From Calcarisporiella thermophila CBS 279.70 (taxonomy: Eukaryota > Calcarisporiellomycota): 64,000 bases of DNA. Each line of letters starts with the position of its first letter. Position 1 is the first letter of the stretch. A program made the translations under genes and the position numbers. This document shows, piece by piece, positions 1-11,634 of the stretch. The notes beneath the pieces are model-generated. The model was given only the letters and a program-made list of their open reading frames with translations, made no database searches and was not told where the DNA came from. The stretch lies in NCBI RefSeq assembly GCF_041956535.1, contig NW_027192195.1, positions 86,370-150,369 on the forward strand, read 5' to 3'.

Positions 1-1
1 G

Positions 2-566
2 CTTACTCGCGCCCGCATCGATTGGTGCAGATATTGCGGCACGACGGAGGGAGTGAACTGGCGCCCCGGGCCATGGGGCAAGCGAACTCTCTGCAACAAG
101 CACGGGTGTGATTATAAAGGCTACGGCTTCGTATGCAAACTGCCGCGCCTGGATTTGACCTCCTTTTTGCATGAAGCCGTTACCGACCGGGACCGGCCAG
201 TTTTGCAGCTCTTCTGCTGCGTTTGCCAGAAACGCGAGTCCACCCGCGGAAATGTGCTGGTCAGATGCGAGGGGTGCCCTAAGGCGTACCACCAGCAGTG
301 CTATCCGGGCGGGATTGCGGATCCCGTTGTGGCCGCAGAAGGGCCGTGGCACTGCGAGGCCGGGTGCAGCGAGAATCTGAAGCGAAAGCGCATTGGTATG
401 TACCTGGTGTTGTTTTCTTTTCCACCTGCCCCCCTCCCGTTGTTAACCTCTGCGCCCCTCTCCTTGTCTAGTGGTCGAGCTGCCAAGACGCCGCCTTCCG
501 CTTATGTCCTCGCCAAAGGCTTCCGCCATTCCCCCAGCCTCGCGCCGCCGTTCCCTCAAAAACTAG
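2..566 (+). CDS. GATA zinc finger + PHD finger protein, 3' part
   Basis: This is the 3' end of a gene that begins before the window. The visible exons are 2-395 and 472-566, with a 76-bp intron (gtatgt...ctag). The protein opens in a GATA-type zinc finger (WCRYCGT, then CNKHGC). A PHD finger follows: FCCVCQK, CEGCPKAYHQQCYP, WHCEAGC. The tail is short and basic, with KRKR and RRR clusters, and the stop is at 564-566. GATA fingers bind WGATAR-like DNA and PHD fingers read histone tails, so a chromatin-linked transcription regulator is inferred. An AATAAA lies about 115 bp downstream. If the intron were retained the frame would stay open to about 598, but splicing gives a clean basic tail. The target genes are unknown. 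Confidence 0.8.
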
Positions 567-1500
567 TCGGACTGTGGCGCGGGAGGCTGAGAGGATGAGA
601 TTGAGACGCTTTTCAAATCATTTTGTATTATCTGGTCTACTCAACTTCGCTTCGACCTTGTTGTATATACATTTACGTAAATAAACATAATCTAATTTAG
701 AGCAGGACTCTCCCACCCCTCCCTGTTTAAGAACTCTGGTTGACACTAGAATAATACGCCTTACATAAAAAAAGCCACCTCACTTCAGCATCTTGCAGCG
801 GAAATCCGCCAAAGGCGCTGCATTGCCGCGCGAGAAAAGTTAACGAAAGAAAAAAAGATAGGAAGCAGAAAAAGAAGGAGCCTTCGGCATCTAGTTCGTC
901 TTTGGTTTTTTTTGGGGAAGGAGGAGGGGAGGAGGCCGAGAGAGGAGGGGGTCAGAATGAGGCTAGTCGAAAAGAGTTTTCCTCCCAAAAGGTTAAACTT
1001 TGCGCACGGTCCACGCATTCCGCTGAGGGATATATATACATATACCTCCGGGTTCCCAAATACAGTCTCCAAGGCCTTGGCTACTCTCGATCGAAAGAAC
1101 TTAGTAGCAAATTAGTCTATTTTAGCTCCGGGACAGCTCTAAAACTAGTTTTTTTCTCTCTCCATTGCCGCTGCTTCCAATTGAACAGTTCCCGGGATTT
1201 TCTTCCCTGGGATTTGATGTTGTCACAGGGCAGGGGAAAAGCATGATACCGAGTCTCTAACTCTAAAGCCTATGCTTGTTACTCATATTATCCAAGCATC
1301 GCATCAGGGAACATAGCTATCCTCGCATAACTTTAAAGCGGGGGTTGGCCTTGACGGACGCTACAACGCTTTAGCTCTTCTTTCCGTCTCCCACTCGTTG
1401 AGCGTGCGCCTGCCTCCTTCTGCTACGCCCTCGTCTTTTTTATTCTCTTGGTTCCTATTCTTTGGCCTTTCTCGGGTTCAGTAGCCAACTTCATTGGGGT
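567..1500. other. Intergenic region, no gene seen
   Basis: No supported coding exon was found. The region holds a TA-rich tract near 1028-1045 and pyrimidine-rich runs. It serves as the 3' flank of the GATA-PHD gene and the upstream region of the velvet gene. Confidence 0.6.
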
Positions 1501-2130
1501 ATGACGAGGTACAATTCCACCGTTGGATTGTGTTCGGGATCCCTTGCCAATTAACTCCCCCCCCCCATCCATACTAGCTACTCCATTGTGTTTGCCCAGC
1601 AGCCAACTCATGGGTATGCCATTCATAGCAATGACTCGGCCGCAAGGACTAAGCGCCTGACCCCCCCGCTCATTGTGCAATGCTTCCAATACGATGAGTA
1701 TACCCAGACCTATTCCGAGTAATAAGTCACTTTTGCTTTTCTTTATTCTGTCCTCCCCCCCTTTTCCCAGGAGGCCTCTATCATTGACTCACTTCCCCTC
1801 TCCCAATCCAGTATTCCCGAATCCACCAGTGCCGTACTGGTCGCTTATGTGCACCTATACACGGGCGACGGAGTCCATCGCTACGAGCAGGTCCCCATCG
1901 AAGGCATCTATCAGAACCTACTGGCGGGGAATCTGGTCGCAAACGCCGTCAAGCATCGCGATGGGTACAATCGAATAGGCGTGTATTTCTCGTTTCCTGA
2001 CCTCAGCGTTAGGCTTAGCGGAACTTATAGATTAGCTGTGTACGTGCACCATATGGGGTTAGCGTCGGGTCAGGGGTGGGCAGCTGCGGTCGCGTCGGGA
2101 TTGACGGGCCCTTTTGAGGTGTATGAATAA
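1501..2130 (+). CDS. Velvet-domain regulator, minimal form
   Basis: Proposed exons are 1501-1508, 1578-1718 and 1812-2130, giving 155 aa. The hallmarks are in order: YSIVFAQQP near the N terminus, TPPLIVQ (family PPPIVQ), then GNLVANAVKHRD and FSFPDLSVRLSGTYRL, which match the velvet core (FPDLSVR.EG.YRL). It ends in GPFEVYE, where the family reads PF.VY, so the protein is little more than the domain. Velvet proteins are fungal NF-kB-like DNA-binding factors that couple development to secondary metabolism, usually as heterodimers. The introns are 69 and 93 bp. The second acceptor (1810-1811) is needed to keep frame. The 8-nt first coding exon (atg acg ag) is inferred. The middle and C-terminal exons are firm. 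Confidence 0.75.
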
Positions 2131-3447
2131 ATTTCTCGGTGTTCCCTTTTAGGTCAGCACGGATGGCCAAGAGGAGTGAAGGCTAAGGAGAGAAAGAGAG
2201 TGCGTGAGAGAGAGAGAGAGACAAGAAAAAAGGAAAGGGAAAAAATTTTTGTTAAAAAGTCTTGCTCCATATATCCAGCATGATTTGCCCCCCTCCCCAT
2301 ATAGCATCCAAAAGAACGATATATCTATTTTCCTCTATGCCATATACTTGCATCCTCGCGGACATTTGTTCAAGGATTTCTTTTTTGTTTATTTACTCGT
2401 TGGAGTGTTGACCCAACCATACCTGCAGACGCTTGTTTGCTATTATCCAATACACTTAGTATGTGCCCGTGTCATTTTTAAAAGTCCATCCTTGTGTTTC
2501 CATTTATTTTTCTCTTTGATGCTTATTTTCTATGCCCCGTCTGCAAACAGGAAGCGCAGAGCCCTCCGCCTCCCCCTCTTTTCGGCCGCTTATGATGAGA
2601 GAAATTATGTGTCCCGATCTCTCTGCAAAGCGTGCTGGATTGCTTGGCTTGTTGTATAGATCCTCTCTGCTTCTTTTAAGAATGACCTAGGCCGTGGGTT
2701 GTGTTCAACCAATTTATCAGGTTACCATCCGAACGCGTTTATGACTTGGGGGTGGGGAGCCTACCGTGGAATTTCATGGGAAAGTAGGTAAAATTGAAAA
2801 GCGAGAGGAGCCGAAAATTAAGGTAGATCTTCAGCAATTTCCATCCCCCCTAAGTGGTGCCGAGGGGAAATTTTCTCGGAGCGGTGAGAAAATGCGGGAG
2901 GAGAAGTGTTCTGTGACTGAATAAAAGACCGGGCGTAAATGATCTCTAAGGCTTATACTAAAGGACTAAAGGGACACAAGATAAATCATCACAATTGGAG
3001 GGCGTCACAGCACTATCCTTGAAGAACCTCTTACACTGGATGCTTAAAGCATAATATTTCAAAACCACTCGACCGCTTTCGCTCTCGAAGCTTTACCGGG
3101 TAGCATCACACGCTTTTGTGGAAGTTGGTCTGTGGTCTGCTCTCAAATTCACCCGATTCAGTATATTGGTGCCTGACCAATCGCCGGAGGGCACGGGAGG
3201 GTCGAAATCTTTATGCTGTCTCCAGCATAAAGGATATAAAGATGCTGCTTGGTATACTTTTCTTTATCACGCTGTCTCTTGTTCCCTCCCTTCAATCCTC
3301 CTCTTACCCCCCTTCCATACCACACTTCCCTTGCCGGTCAAGGTTTTTTTTCACGCTTTTGCGCGCATTCCATCACCTATCTTCCCCATCCTCATTGCAT
3401 CCCATATATATCTCCTTTGGCTAAGCTCTTCTTACCCTTTATTTACG
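2131..3447. other. Intergenic region, no gene seen
   Basis: No homologous exon was found. There is a GA-rich microsatellite at about 2201-2222. A TATA-like element (gatataaaga) at about 3233-3242 lies some 210 bp before the LPMO start. Open frames here carry no family motif. Confidence 0.6.
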
Positions 3448-4574
3448 ATGACGATCTCGAAAACCACTTTTTTCTTGGCCGCTCTTCTGCTTTCGGCAGC
3501 TCCCTCCGCGTTCGGGCACATGGAAATGCAGTTTCCCGCCCCACGTCGCTCCAAATTTTCTTCCTTCTACAAGAGTAAAGGCCAGGTGGACTTTGATTTG
3601 ACCTCCCCATTGAATGGAAACCAGTTCCCCTGTAAGCGATACGGGGAGGGTCCTGCGGAGAACACGTTCCGTGCCGGCCAAACGGTGCCCGTGTCTATCG
3701 TGGGTGGGGCGCCGCACAACGGAGGGCATTGTCAGTTTGCCCTAAGCTATGACAACGCGAAAACATTTGTAGTGATTCAGGACGAGATGGAGACGTGTCC
3801 CCTAGAGCGCAAATATAACGTCAAGATTCCCGAAGAGGCTCCTTCTGGCAAGGTAGAGATTGAATTTCCAAAAGAGAGAAACTCGGCCTTGACCTTTTGT
3901 ACTTCCCTTTTCGTTAGGCCATTTTCGCCTGGTCATGGGTCAACGCCGTTGGTAATCGCGAGTATTACATGAACTGCGCCGACGTGAATATCCAAGGGCG
4001 CCAGGGGGGTAAGCTCACGGGCAAGGAGATGTTGGTGGTGAATCTCCCTGGAAGACCCACTATCCCCGAGTTTATGGGGAACCGAAACACCGGCAAAGAG
4101 CTGTTCGCCAAACGCAAGACCATCACCGTTAGCGGAAACGGGCGAGTGGAGAAGGGTGGGGACGCGGCCGAAACACCCAGCCAGGAGCAGGAAAAGTCGC
4201 AGAAACCGGAGGGACCGCAGGGCGGAAAAAATCCTCAAAGACCTACCAATCCCCAGAGGCCAACCAACCCCCCAAGGCCTGCTAATCCCCAGCGGCCCTC
4301 GAACTCCCAGAAACCGGCCAATCCTCAAGGGGGTGCTCGGCCCAACAAACCGAACAGGCCCGCCTCTCCTAATGCCGCGTCCCAATTCACGGCCGCTGGA
4401 GCGCCTTGTCAACGCGAAGGTGAGATTCGATGTGTGAGAAACAACGTGACTCGAGAAATGATGGTGTGCCGTCGCCGCCGGTTTGTGCGACAGATGTGCC
4501 CAAGGGATTTGGTGTGCCGCGATGCTGGTGCAGCGCTGGGTGGGCAATCTTGTGGCCCTCGCCTTCCCCAGTAG
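3448..4574 (+). CDS. Secreted lytic polysaccharide monooxygenase-like protein with Cys-rich C-terminal module
   Basis: Exons 3448-3852 and 3918-4574 (65-bp intron) encode 353 aa. The signal peptide is about residues 1-23 (hydrophobic [16 protein letters not shown]). Cleavage exposes His24, the required N-terminal ligand of a copper histidine brace. The second His is in [10 protein letters not shown] (His90 or His94), and [11 protein letters not shown] gives the conserved tyrosines at 151-152. This pattern resembles the chitin-active AA11-like LPMOs of zygomycete fungi. A linker rich in NPQRP/NPQ repeats (about residues 230-290) follows. The end is a six-Cys module ([24 protein letters not shown]) like CBM19-type chitin binding. 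A role in remodelling chitin outside the cell is inferred; the substrate is not proven. Confidence 0.82.
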
Positions 4575-6903
4575 TTCGAAAGGTGTGGGTTAGTGCCGGT
4601 CTCGACCACCTCTTTCCTCTTGAGCGAGCATAAGTTTTATCAATCCTATTTTTGCTATTTTCTTTGTAAAATGGACCTTATTCTTTCTACTATTTCTGGC
4701 AATATACCTTGAAATATAATATCAACATCAAAGTTAAAGTGTTTGGACCATTCGTCCCGAAAACAACTAAGGGGGAAGCGAAATGGTAGAGGTTCTGAAG
4801 ACAGGCAATCGGGTATTTCCAAAAGAATACATTCCATGTCTAGTAGGGTACACAAACGGCTCTTACACTGATTAGTGGCCCATTCTATTCATCCATGACT
4901 CCGGTAATAAAAAGAAATAAAGCCCCTTCCCTTTTCTCCGAGCATAGGAGAGGCGCACTTGGTTCCATCGACTCGATAATCAAGGTGTATCCGTCCATTG
5001 GGGAGATAATCTTTTGGCGACATCACGGGGTCAAGATAACGACCCAACCCTCTATGAGTAACTTGGCAAAAACTCTACACCAAATTCAAAATCGAAATAA
5101 TTTAGCCGGAGAGGCCGAGGAGAGTTAGGAATGGAGACAGTTTACAGCCACTGGCGGTGATAGAAGAATTCCGGTTGAGTACCAGATTCCCCAATTTTCC
5201 CAGCTCTCCGACCGAATATTGGGTGGGCGGTAGCATCAGGTGGAGCATGGTTATTGCCGGGCGATCCTCTGTCATGCTTGCGGCAAATGGTAAACCGATC
5301 TCGAGCTGGGCTTGAGAGAGTTGGGAGAGGGGGAAACAATATTCCTTGTTCTTAGAATTGAAAGGAAGCCTGCCGGGGAGGGAGGAGTTCGAAGTGCCAC
5401 ACTTCAACGGAGGTCTACCTCACAAAAAGTAGGCTTAACATGTACAGAGGGCCGTTTTCAAGCCGGTTAGTTGAAAATTAAATTTTGACCTCTTGAATAC
5501 AATGTACATTATGCCCTAGCAGGGTGGGGTCCGATTGAGTTGGCCCAGGAGCTTAATCTAGTTCTACAAACCATCACTGGGGCGATAAGAGATTTCAAAC
5601 CTTCACTTATCGACTCTTTAATAATCAGCCTGCTCATGTCATTGTGAATGGAACCATTACTAACGCCTATGCCCCGTGGCTCGGAGCGGTCTTGAGGTTC
5701 TTTTCTACCACCTTTTTTTTCTTTCCTCTCTTTCATCCGCAAATGGTTAGGTTAGAGAAAAGCCTCAATTTTACAAAAGGAGAATGCGACTTTCCACTCA
5801 GACCCACAAAAAGGTCCGCCTTTCTCCCCCGCTCGAAAATCTATGGTAGCGGGGATTGTGCACAAATTGCTAAGAGGGCAGTGGATGAATAATGGGCTCT
5901 GATTCACCGAGACGAAGTTCATAAGAACGAAAAATAATCACAGAGCACAATTGAATCAATTTTCGGGGATAGAAAGCTCGTGACGCTTTCTGTAAAGTAA
6001 TTGTAATAGAGAAACAAACATACATTTCCCTCTTCTCCCCATCCTAAGCCGGCTGCGCAAGGGGGGAATCTTTCCAAGTCCCCCAGGCGCATTCCCATAG
6101 GCTTTCTTAACAAATCCACTGCACGAATAGATTACCCTTATCATGATTGGAAAGAAGGATGGCCCCCTCTCCCCTCCAGCGGTAGGTTCCACGGAACTTC
6201 CGCACTACGTGTGACCAGTTTAGAGTAGGCTTACTATTACCGAGCCCTTTCTACCATGGCCTCACCAATGTGTTAAGTTGAATAGGCGAACTCTAATGCC
6301 CTCACTTTTCGTTCCCTTGCTATATCGCCTCTTAATGAAATCCGCTGTGCTGCATTGCTCGGCTCTGGCCAACGCCTGGCGCTTGGAAGGGATTAAGATG
6401 GCCGCTTCTAAAATCAAAACAGCTCCGTGCTTAGCCGACCGGCGTGCGAGAGCGAGTAGTCGAACCGATTTCGCTGAATCTCGGCCCTCCCTTGAAGCCC
6501 GCGCAGAGCTACTTATTGGGGCGGACCGAAAAGGAAGCCGGAATGTGACTCTGAAGTGTGGAGTGGGTCGCACAGTGTGAAGAGAGTTCACGTTTTTTTT
6601 TATGTTTTCCGGAGTTGAAATCTTCTTTGTATTTCATTTCTTCATACGGATATACGTCGAGTCCGCTTGCCCGAAAGTGGTGTTCCTTCAACATTTTGTG
6701 CTTGGAAATGCTACAGCTATAAATAATCCCACCTCTTTACTTCCGGCCTGCTTGTTCTTTTTTTTTTGGACCTGAACCTTCTGCGAGCACTGCTCCCTTT
6801 ATTTTTATCCTTCTTTTTATCATTTGACACCTGCTTGAAAGTCCCAAGTCAAGGTTGTCATCTATCTCTTATTGCCTTAAGCTTGAGCTAAACTATCCTC
6901 ACC
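4575..6903. other. 2.3-kb intergenic region, no gene recognised
   Basis: Short open frames on both strands (for example 5102-5407 minus and 5509-5742 minus) show no family motif and no plausible splicing partner. A TATA box lies near the right end. A decayed gene cannot be excluded. Confidence 0.5.
6718..6726 (+). promoter_or_regulatory. TATA box of the UNC-93-like gene
   Basis: TATAAATAA lies about 180 bp upstream of the start codon at 6904. It is followed by a pyrimidine-rich stretch, a common layout for fungal promoters. The call rests on position and sequence only. Confidence 0.45.
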
Positions 6904-8414
6904 ATGGGTATTGCGTAAGTGCCTCTCTTCCTCAAGCCGTTTTCTCTTTAATATGCTGATGGGGATCTGCGCCCGCTTTTTGTAGTGAAACCCTCGAAGG
7001 GTCCGCTATCTTCCGCTGGTACCGTCAGCCCATTGTCCAGGTGTCGCTGCTCGGATTCATTTTCTTCTGCTGCCCTGGTCTGTTTAATGCGATCAACGGT
7101 ATGGGTGCGGGCGGTCTGCTTGATGAGAACAAAGCTGTGGTCTCCAACATGAATGCTGTGTTAAATGCTCTTTTTGCTATTGTTGGTTTTATGGCTGGTG
7201 GTATTAACAACGTGGTTGGCCCTCGCTTGACCATCTTCTTCTCCGGCTGGGGCTATGTCATCTATATTGCTGCTCTCTACAGCTATCAGATTCACTTTAG
7301 CAGTGGCTTCAATATTGCAGCTGGCGCGATTCTCGGTATCTGCGCTGGATGTATCTGGGCTGCTCAAGGTGCACTCATGATGTCCTACCCCACCGAGCAG
7401 ACGAAGGGCCGATATATTTCCGTGTTCTGGTCCATCTTCAACTGGGGTGGTGTGATCGGCTCGTTTGTGGCTTTCGGCATCAACTATAACGCTCAAAGGG
7501 GAGGCTCGGTGACATCCTCAACCTATGTCACCTTTATGATTCTCATGGGCATTGGTACTTGCTGTGCACTGCTCTTTGTTCCTCCGAATCTTGTGCGTCG
7601 TGCTGATGGATCTCCAGCCGTTGTGATTAAGTACCCGAACTGGAAGAACGAGGCGATCGAAATCTTCAAGCTTGTCGCCAACAAACAACTCATGCTCCTT
7701 TTCCCAATGTTCTGGTTCTCGAACTGGTTCTATGCCTATCAATTCTCTACCAACGGCACTTTCTTCAACGTCCGCACGCGCGCACTCAACTCTGCCCTTT
7801 ACTGGATGGCCCAGATTGTCGGCTCCATCATCTTCGGTCTCTTCCTCGACACCAATCGTTTCAATCGCCGCACACGCGCCTTTTTGGGCTTGGCCATTGT
7901 TATTGTTTCCTTTGTGGCCATCTTTGCCGGTGGAACTGCTTGGCAAGCAACATTCGATAGAAAGACTTTTACTGACAACACAAGAATTGATTTCATGGAT
8001 AGTGGTCGTTCTGCTGGCCCTATCATCTGCTACCTGCTCTACGGTCTTTGCGACGCTCTCTACCAAGTGTACTGCTACTGGCTTATGGGTGCCCTTACCA
8101 ACGACCCGCTTAAGCTTTCTCGCTACGCCGGTTTTTACAAGGGTGTCCAGTCCGCTGGCGCTGCTGCTGCATGGGCCGTAAACGCCGCCCCCAATTTGTC
8201 GATGATGCACGAACTTGCCATCAACTGGGCCTTGCTTGCTCTCTCTATCCCTGGTGCTCTACTTGTGTGCCGTGGCGTTACGGATACTAATATTGGTCAC
8301 GAAGAGTACAATCTTGAGGCTGAGAAGGACAAGCAGCTTGAGGCTTACCCCGAAGACAAAATCGAGTTGCCCGCCGAAGCCGCCGCGGAGACCACCGACA
8401 AGCCCAGCCATTAA
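6904..8414 (+). CDS. UNC-93-like major facilitator membrane protein
   Basis: Exons 6904-6914 and 6986-8414 encode 479 aa. The first coding exon is only 11 nt (atg ggt att gc) and a 71-bp intron follows. The N-terminal FRWYRQPIVQV, then FCCPGLFNAINGMGAGG, is the signature of fungal UNC-93/DUF895-type MFS proteins. About eleven to twelve hydrophobic segments follow, ending near residue 430. A charged cytosolic tail is rich in Glu, Lys and Ala. Fungal members are polytopic transporters of unknown substrate. Codon use is strongly biased to C/T-ending codons, which suggests good expression. A TATA box is about 180 bp upstream. Confidence 0.87.
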
Positions 8415-9125
8415 ACTTGTTCACGTCTATTGCTCTAAACTAAGAGAAGACGCGAATCGATTCTCCATGGACTACTTTTATTACTATACCTTTTTGTTTT
8501 TTTTCGAAGATTTATCCTCTTAATGTAATCTCTTTATAATTAGTTTATCATTACATCCCCCCCCTTCAAAGTATTTATTCATAAACTTTGTATGTTTTAG
8601 CTTCTACTTTTTATTTCCTTAGGGTTAAAAGCGATTTTTTTATTAATTCTCTCTAATCTCCCCTTCCCAGTGGTGAAATCTGCTGAGACTCTATTCAACC
8701 TAAATAATAATTAATTTGTCGAAGCCTCTTGACGTTTGACATCGGAAGTGTCTGTGGTGGTCTTAGGCCCTTGAGCATGGGGTCTAGAGCGCAGAAACTG
8801 CGGCATGGAAAAAAAATTATTCGGGGACCTAGCATTGGAGAGGCCCTTTTGTGAAATTTCAGTGTTCTGAGTCGCTGAATTTTCGAGTGTGGCAAATTGC
8901 GCTGGAGCTGTGCATTGAGGTCGGTAATTTTTGGCAGGGGAGGGGGGGAGGAATAGAATTCGACCGCTCGAAAACTTGCCGATCCCATTCGAGCTCGAAG
9001 GAAGGAAAAAAAAAAAGGCTGTTCCCGTACTGATTCGGCTGTTCGCTCGTAAAATCTCTTTTCTCTTTTTTTCTCTCTCAAAATTTCCCCTACTTGGAGC
9101 AATCCAAATCCTCTGCTCTGAAATC
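8415..9125. other. Intergenic region, no gene seen
   Basis: It holds the AT-rich 3' flank of the transporter gene and the pyrimidine-rich leader of the next gene. An open frame continues upstream of 9126, but the first ATG in frame is at 9126. Confidence 0.6.
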
Positions 9126-10393
9126 ATGCCCCAACGTACCAAAAAGCCGATGGGTGCTGCCTCGCAAGGCCAGGCGCCCCTCAAGGTCTCCACCCTGCTC
9201 TCAGCGCTCCAGCACTCCACCCCAGAGTCAATGCTCGAGCAGCTTGGCTTCCCGCGTGGGTCTTCGCGCGTGCACAACCGCGAGGACTTATCGCGACTAT
9301 TATACAGCGCGCTTATCTGCGCCAAACTTCTCGGATCACGCGTGCCCCACAACCAGGCGCTGCGGGCCGCCGATGCGTTTATCCACCACGATTGGCAGAA
9401 AGTGGCGGAGCAGGGACAGCCGGAGGGACAGAGTGAGGGAGAGAAGAAGGCCGGAGGGGAGAACGGGCAGGAGGGCCAGGAGGTAGACGACCCGGAAACC
9501 CGTAAGCGCAAGCGGCAGAACGAGGATCTCCTCCTTACGCCCGAGATTCTGGAACGCACCACCGTCGAACAACGCACTGCCTTCCTACGGGACAACGGGT
9601 TTGCCCGCTATGATGAGTCGGCGGCGCGATTCCTTGGCCAACAGGTGGAGACGATTCTGGGAGAAAACCGGGAAAAGGAGCAAGGTGACCTGAAGGGTGA
9701 TTTTCTGGCGTGGGTGCTGCGGGGATTAGATGCGGGGGCAGACCGGGAGCAAGTTGTGAAGCATCTGCGTGCCCGTGTAGCGAGCTTAAAGGGAATGACA
9801 GAGCATGCTGCCGACGTGTGGTTATGGTAAGAGCTGGAGTGTGCAGGGCATTGCCACAGAGACCGACCTTCTTACTTCTTTCCTCACCCATTAGCATGGC
9901 ACAGGTCTACCTCTCCGAGCCCCTTCTCAACAAGAGTGGGCTTAAGCACAAGCTCGATATCTTCCCGTATATGGACGAGCGTGCCCGTAAAACATTTACG
10001 TCCATGTTCGCCAACGCACAGGAGTCGGAGGACGCTTCTGAGCAGCAAACTCAAGCAGAGGGCGCCGAAGGCAAAAATGAGGGGGTCAAGGGTGACGAAG
10101 AGCGACGCCTGCTTCACTATGTCACCCAGCACATCGCTCCCAGAGAGAACGAAAAGCAGGAGTTAGGAGAGGAGCGAAAGCGATGGGAGTTTGTGCGCGT
10201 CGTTGACGCACTATTGCTCTGTGAGACTGAAAAGAAACGGGCGGAGGTTATGGCCCATGCTCGCGGAGAAAAAGTGGGAGACATGCCAAAGGAAAGCCAA
10301 CCACTGGGAATGGAGCCCGAGGCGAAAAAAGCAAAGGCCGGTAAAGAGAGCACGGAGGCCGTACGGACCGAGGCCCAAGCCGTCGAGGAGTAA
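9126..10393 (+). CDS. Unrecognised 399-aa charged helical protein
   Basis: Exons 9126-9826 and 9895-10393 (68-bp intron, phase 2) join in frame across WLC-MAQVYLSEP. I do not recognise the family. Residues about 15-95 form a compact, mostly helical region (LLSALQHSTPESMLEQLGFP, then NREDLSRLLYSALICAKLLG). An acidic, Glu/Gly-rich stretch and a basic KRKRQ cluster (possible nuclear signal) come next. A second helical region follows (LLTPEILERTTVEQRTAFLR, about 160-290), with a Lys/Glu-rich tail containing KKAKAGK. There is no signal peptide or membrane span. A nuclear, protein-binding role is only a guess. The second exon also starts at an ATG and could be mistaken for a separate gene. Confidence 0.72.
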
Positions 10394-11634
10394 GGCGGCC
10401 TCGCATGCTTCTCCGCCATCGAGAGAGACGCTATTCTGTACTCGTTATCGAGGCACTTTTCTCTTTTTCTATTTAGTGTATGTTGGCTGTGCATGTTTTA
10501 GTGTTTTAGTTATCTATCTTTCGTAAATAATAATAGCGTATATTTAGGCCTAGTTTTCTAGACATTGGGAGAAAATAAAAATTCTTTGTGTATTAACTCG
10601 CTCTATTTGTGCACAAATAAGAAAGCAACAGGAGAAGAGAAAAAAAGAAGAAAATGGAGAGATTTAATCAGTCGCGTTTAAATTCTCCATCACGGAATTG
10701 TTTTTCCCACTATTGAAAATGAGTAAAAAAAGGTTAGTAGTATGACAGAGGGACTGTGGCAGAAAAGTGAATTACCATCGAGGAAGGAATCCAGCGCTTT
10801 GGTTCATTATGCCTCCACTATTACGAATAAAAAGAGGATTGGCAAACTCCAGATTTAACCATTAAAAAAAAAAACAAATTCACCTCGCGATCCGCTGAAA
10901 ATTTCCAGACTCCGGCGATTATTACAGCCATTCCAATGGCTGTAATGGCTGTATTAACTCTCCAGTTCTTGGGCTGTGTCCACCAACCGCCGGCAGGGGA
11001 CCTAAAAGGAGATGAAGTTAATTGAGTAGCTTTAAAGAGATCGTATGGTGTCCTTACCAGACATCTTTGGGATAAGGATAGCGTTGAACTCCACCCTATA
11101 CAATGGAATAAAAAAACGTAAGATAATGTCTCTCTCCTAACTCTCTATAGACAATGCTCACCATTGTTTATAGAAATCGCAATCTTACTGAGGCTCTCCC
11201 TTGATACCCCCCCCCGATAAAATTTCGAAGATTCGAAGGCGCAGTCTCATTGGTGGCTTGGAAAAATAATGCAAATGTATCGACGATTGGATGCAGTTTC
11301 AAGACAATAGGAAGAGAAATCCCTTTTTTTTTGCAGCTCACCTGTAAACGCGCTTTTCATCATTTTCTTTATTACTATTTTTTCTTTTGATAACCCATTG
11401 AATTAGAGCGGAACGAAGCATTTTTGTCCGCTTTGTCTATCTTCTAATTCCTCTTTATCAATTATTGCTCTAGGTAATATTAGTTCACTTCTTCCATTTC
11501 CTGCGTATTTCAGAATTCCTATGAATTTTCATCTTGAAATTCTCATTTAATATTTGTTCTGATAACATTTCAACTCACTTCTCCTTTATTTTCTTAGCTC
11601 AATTAATAGCGCAGGAAATAGCATTTAAGATAAA
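10394..11634. other. Intergenic region with a perfect palindrome
   Basis: No coding exon was found. The only structured element is the inverted repeat at 10921-10946. A short poly-C run lies near 11208. Confidence 0.6.
10921..10946. repeat. Perfect 12-bp inverted repeat, 2-nt spacer
   Basis: attacagccatt and its exact reverse complement aatggctgtaat are separated by cc. Part of the arm (ggctgta) is repeated just downstream. The element sits in non-coding DNA and could be a dimeric protein site or a hairpin. Confidence 0.7.

Noticed and set aside
2204-2659. 151-codon open frame after the velvet gene
   Set aside because: Begins in a GA microsatellite, has no family motif and no plausible codon use.
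3118-3447. Upstream extension of the LPMO reading frame (MEVGLW...)
   Set aside because: The signal peptide and the N-terminal His require the start at 3448; the extension has no motif and spans a TATA-like element.
5102-5742. Two minus-strand open frames considered as remnants of a mobile element
   Set aside because: No reverse transcriptase, transposase or repeat motif could be seen.
9895-10393. Second exon starting MAQVYLSEP as a separate gene
   Set aside because: A canonical 68-bp intron joins it in phase to the upstream exon, and no promoter is visible between.
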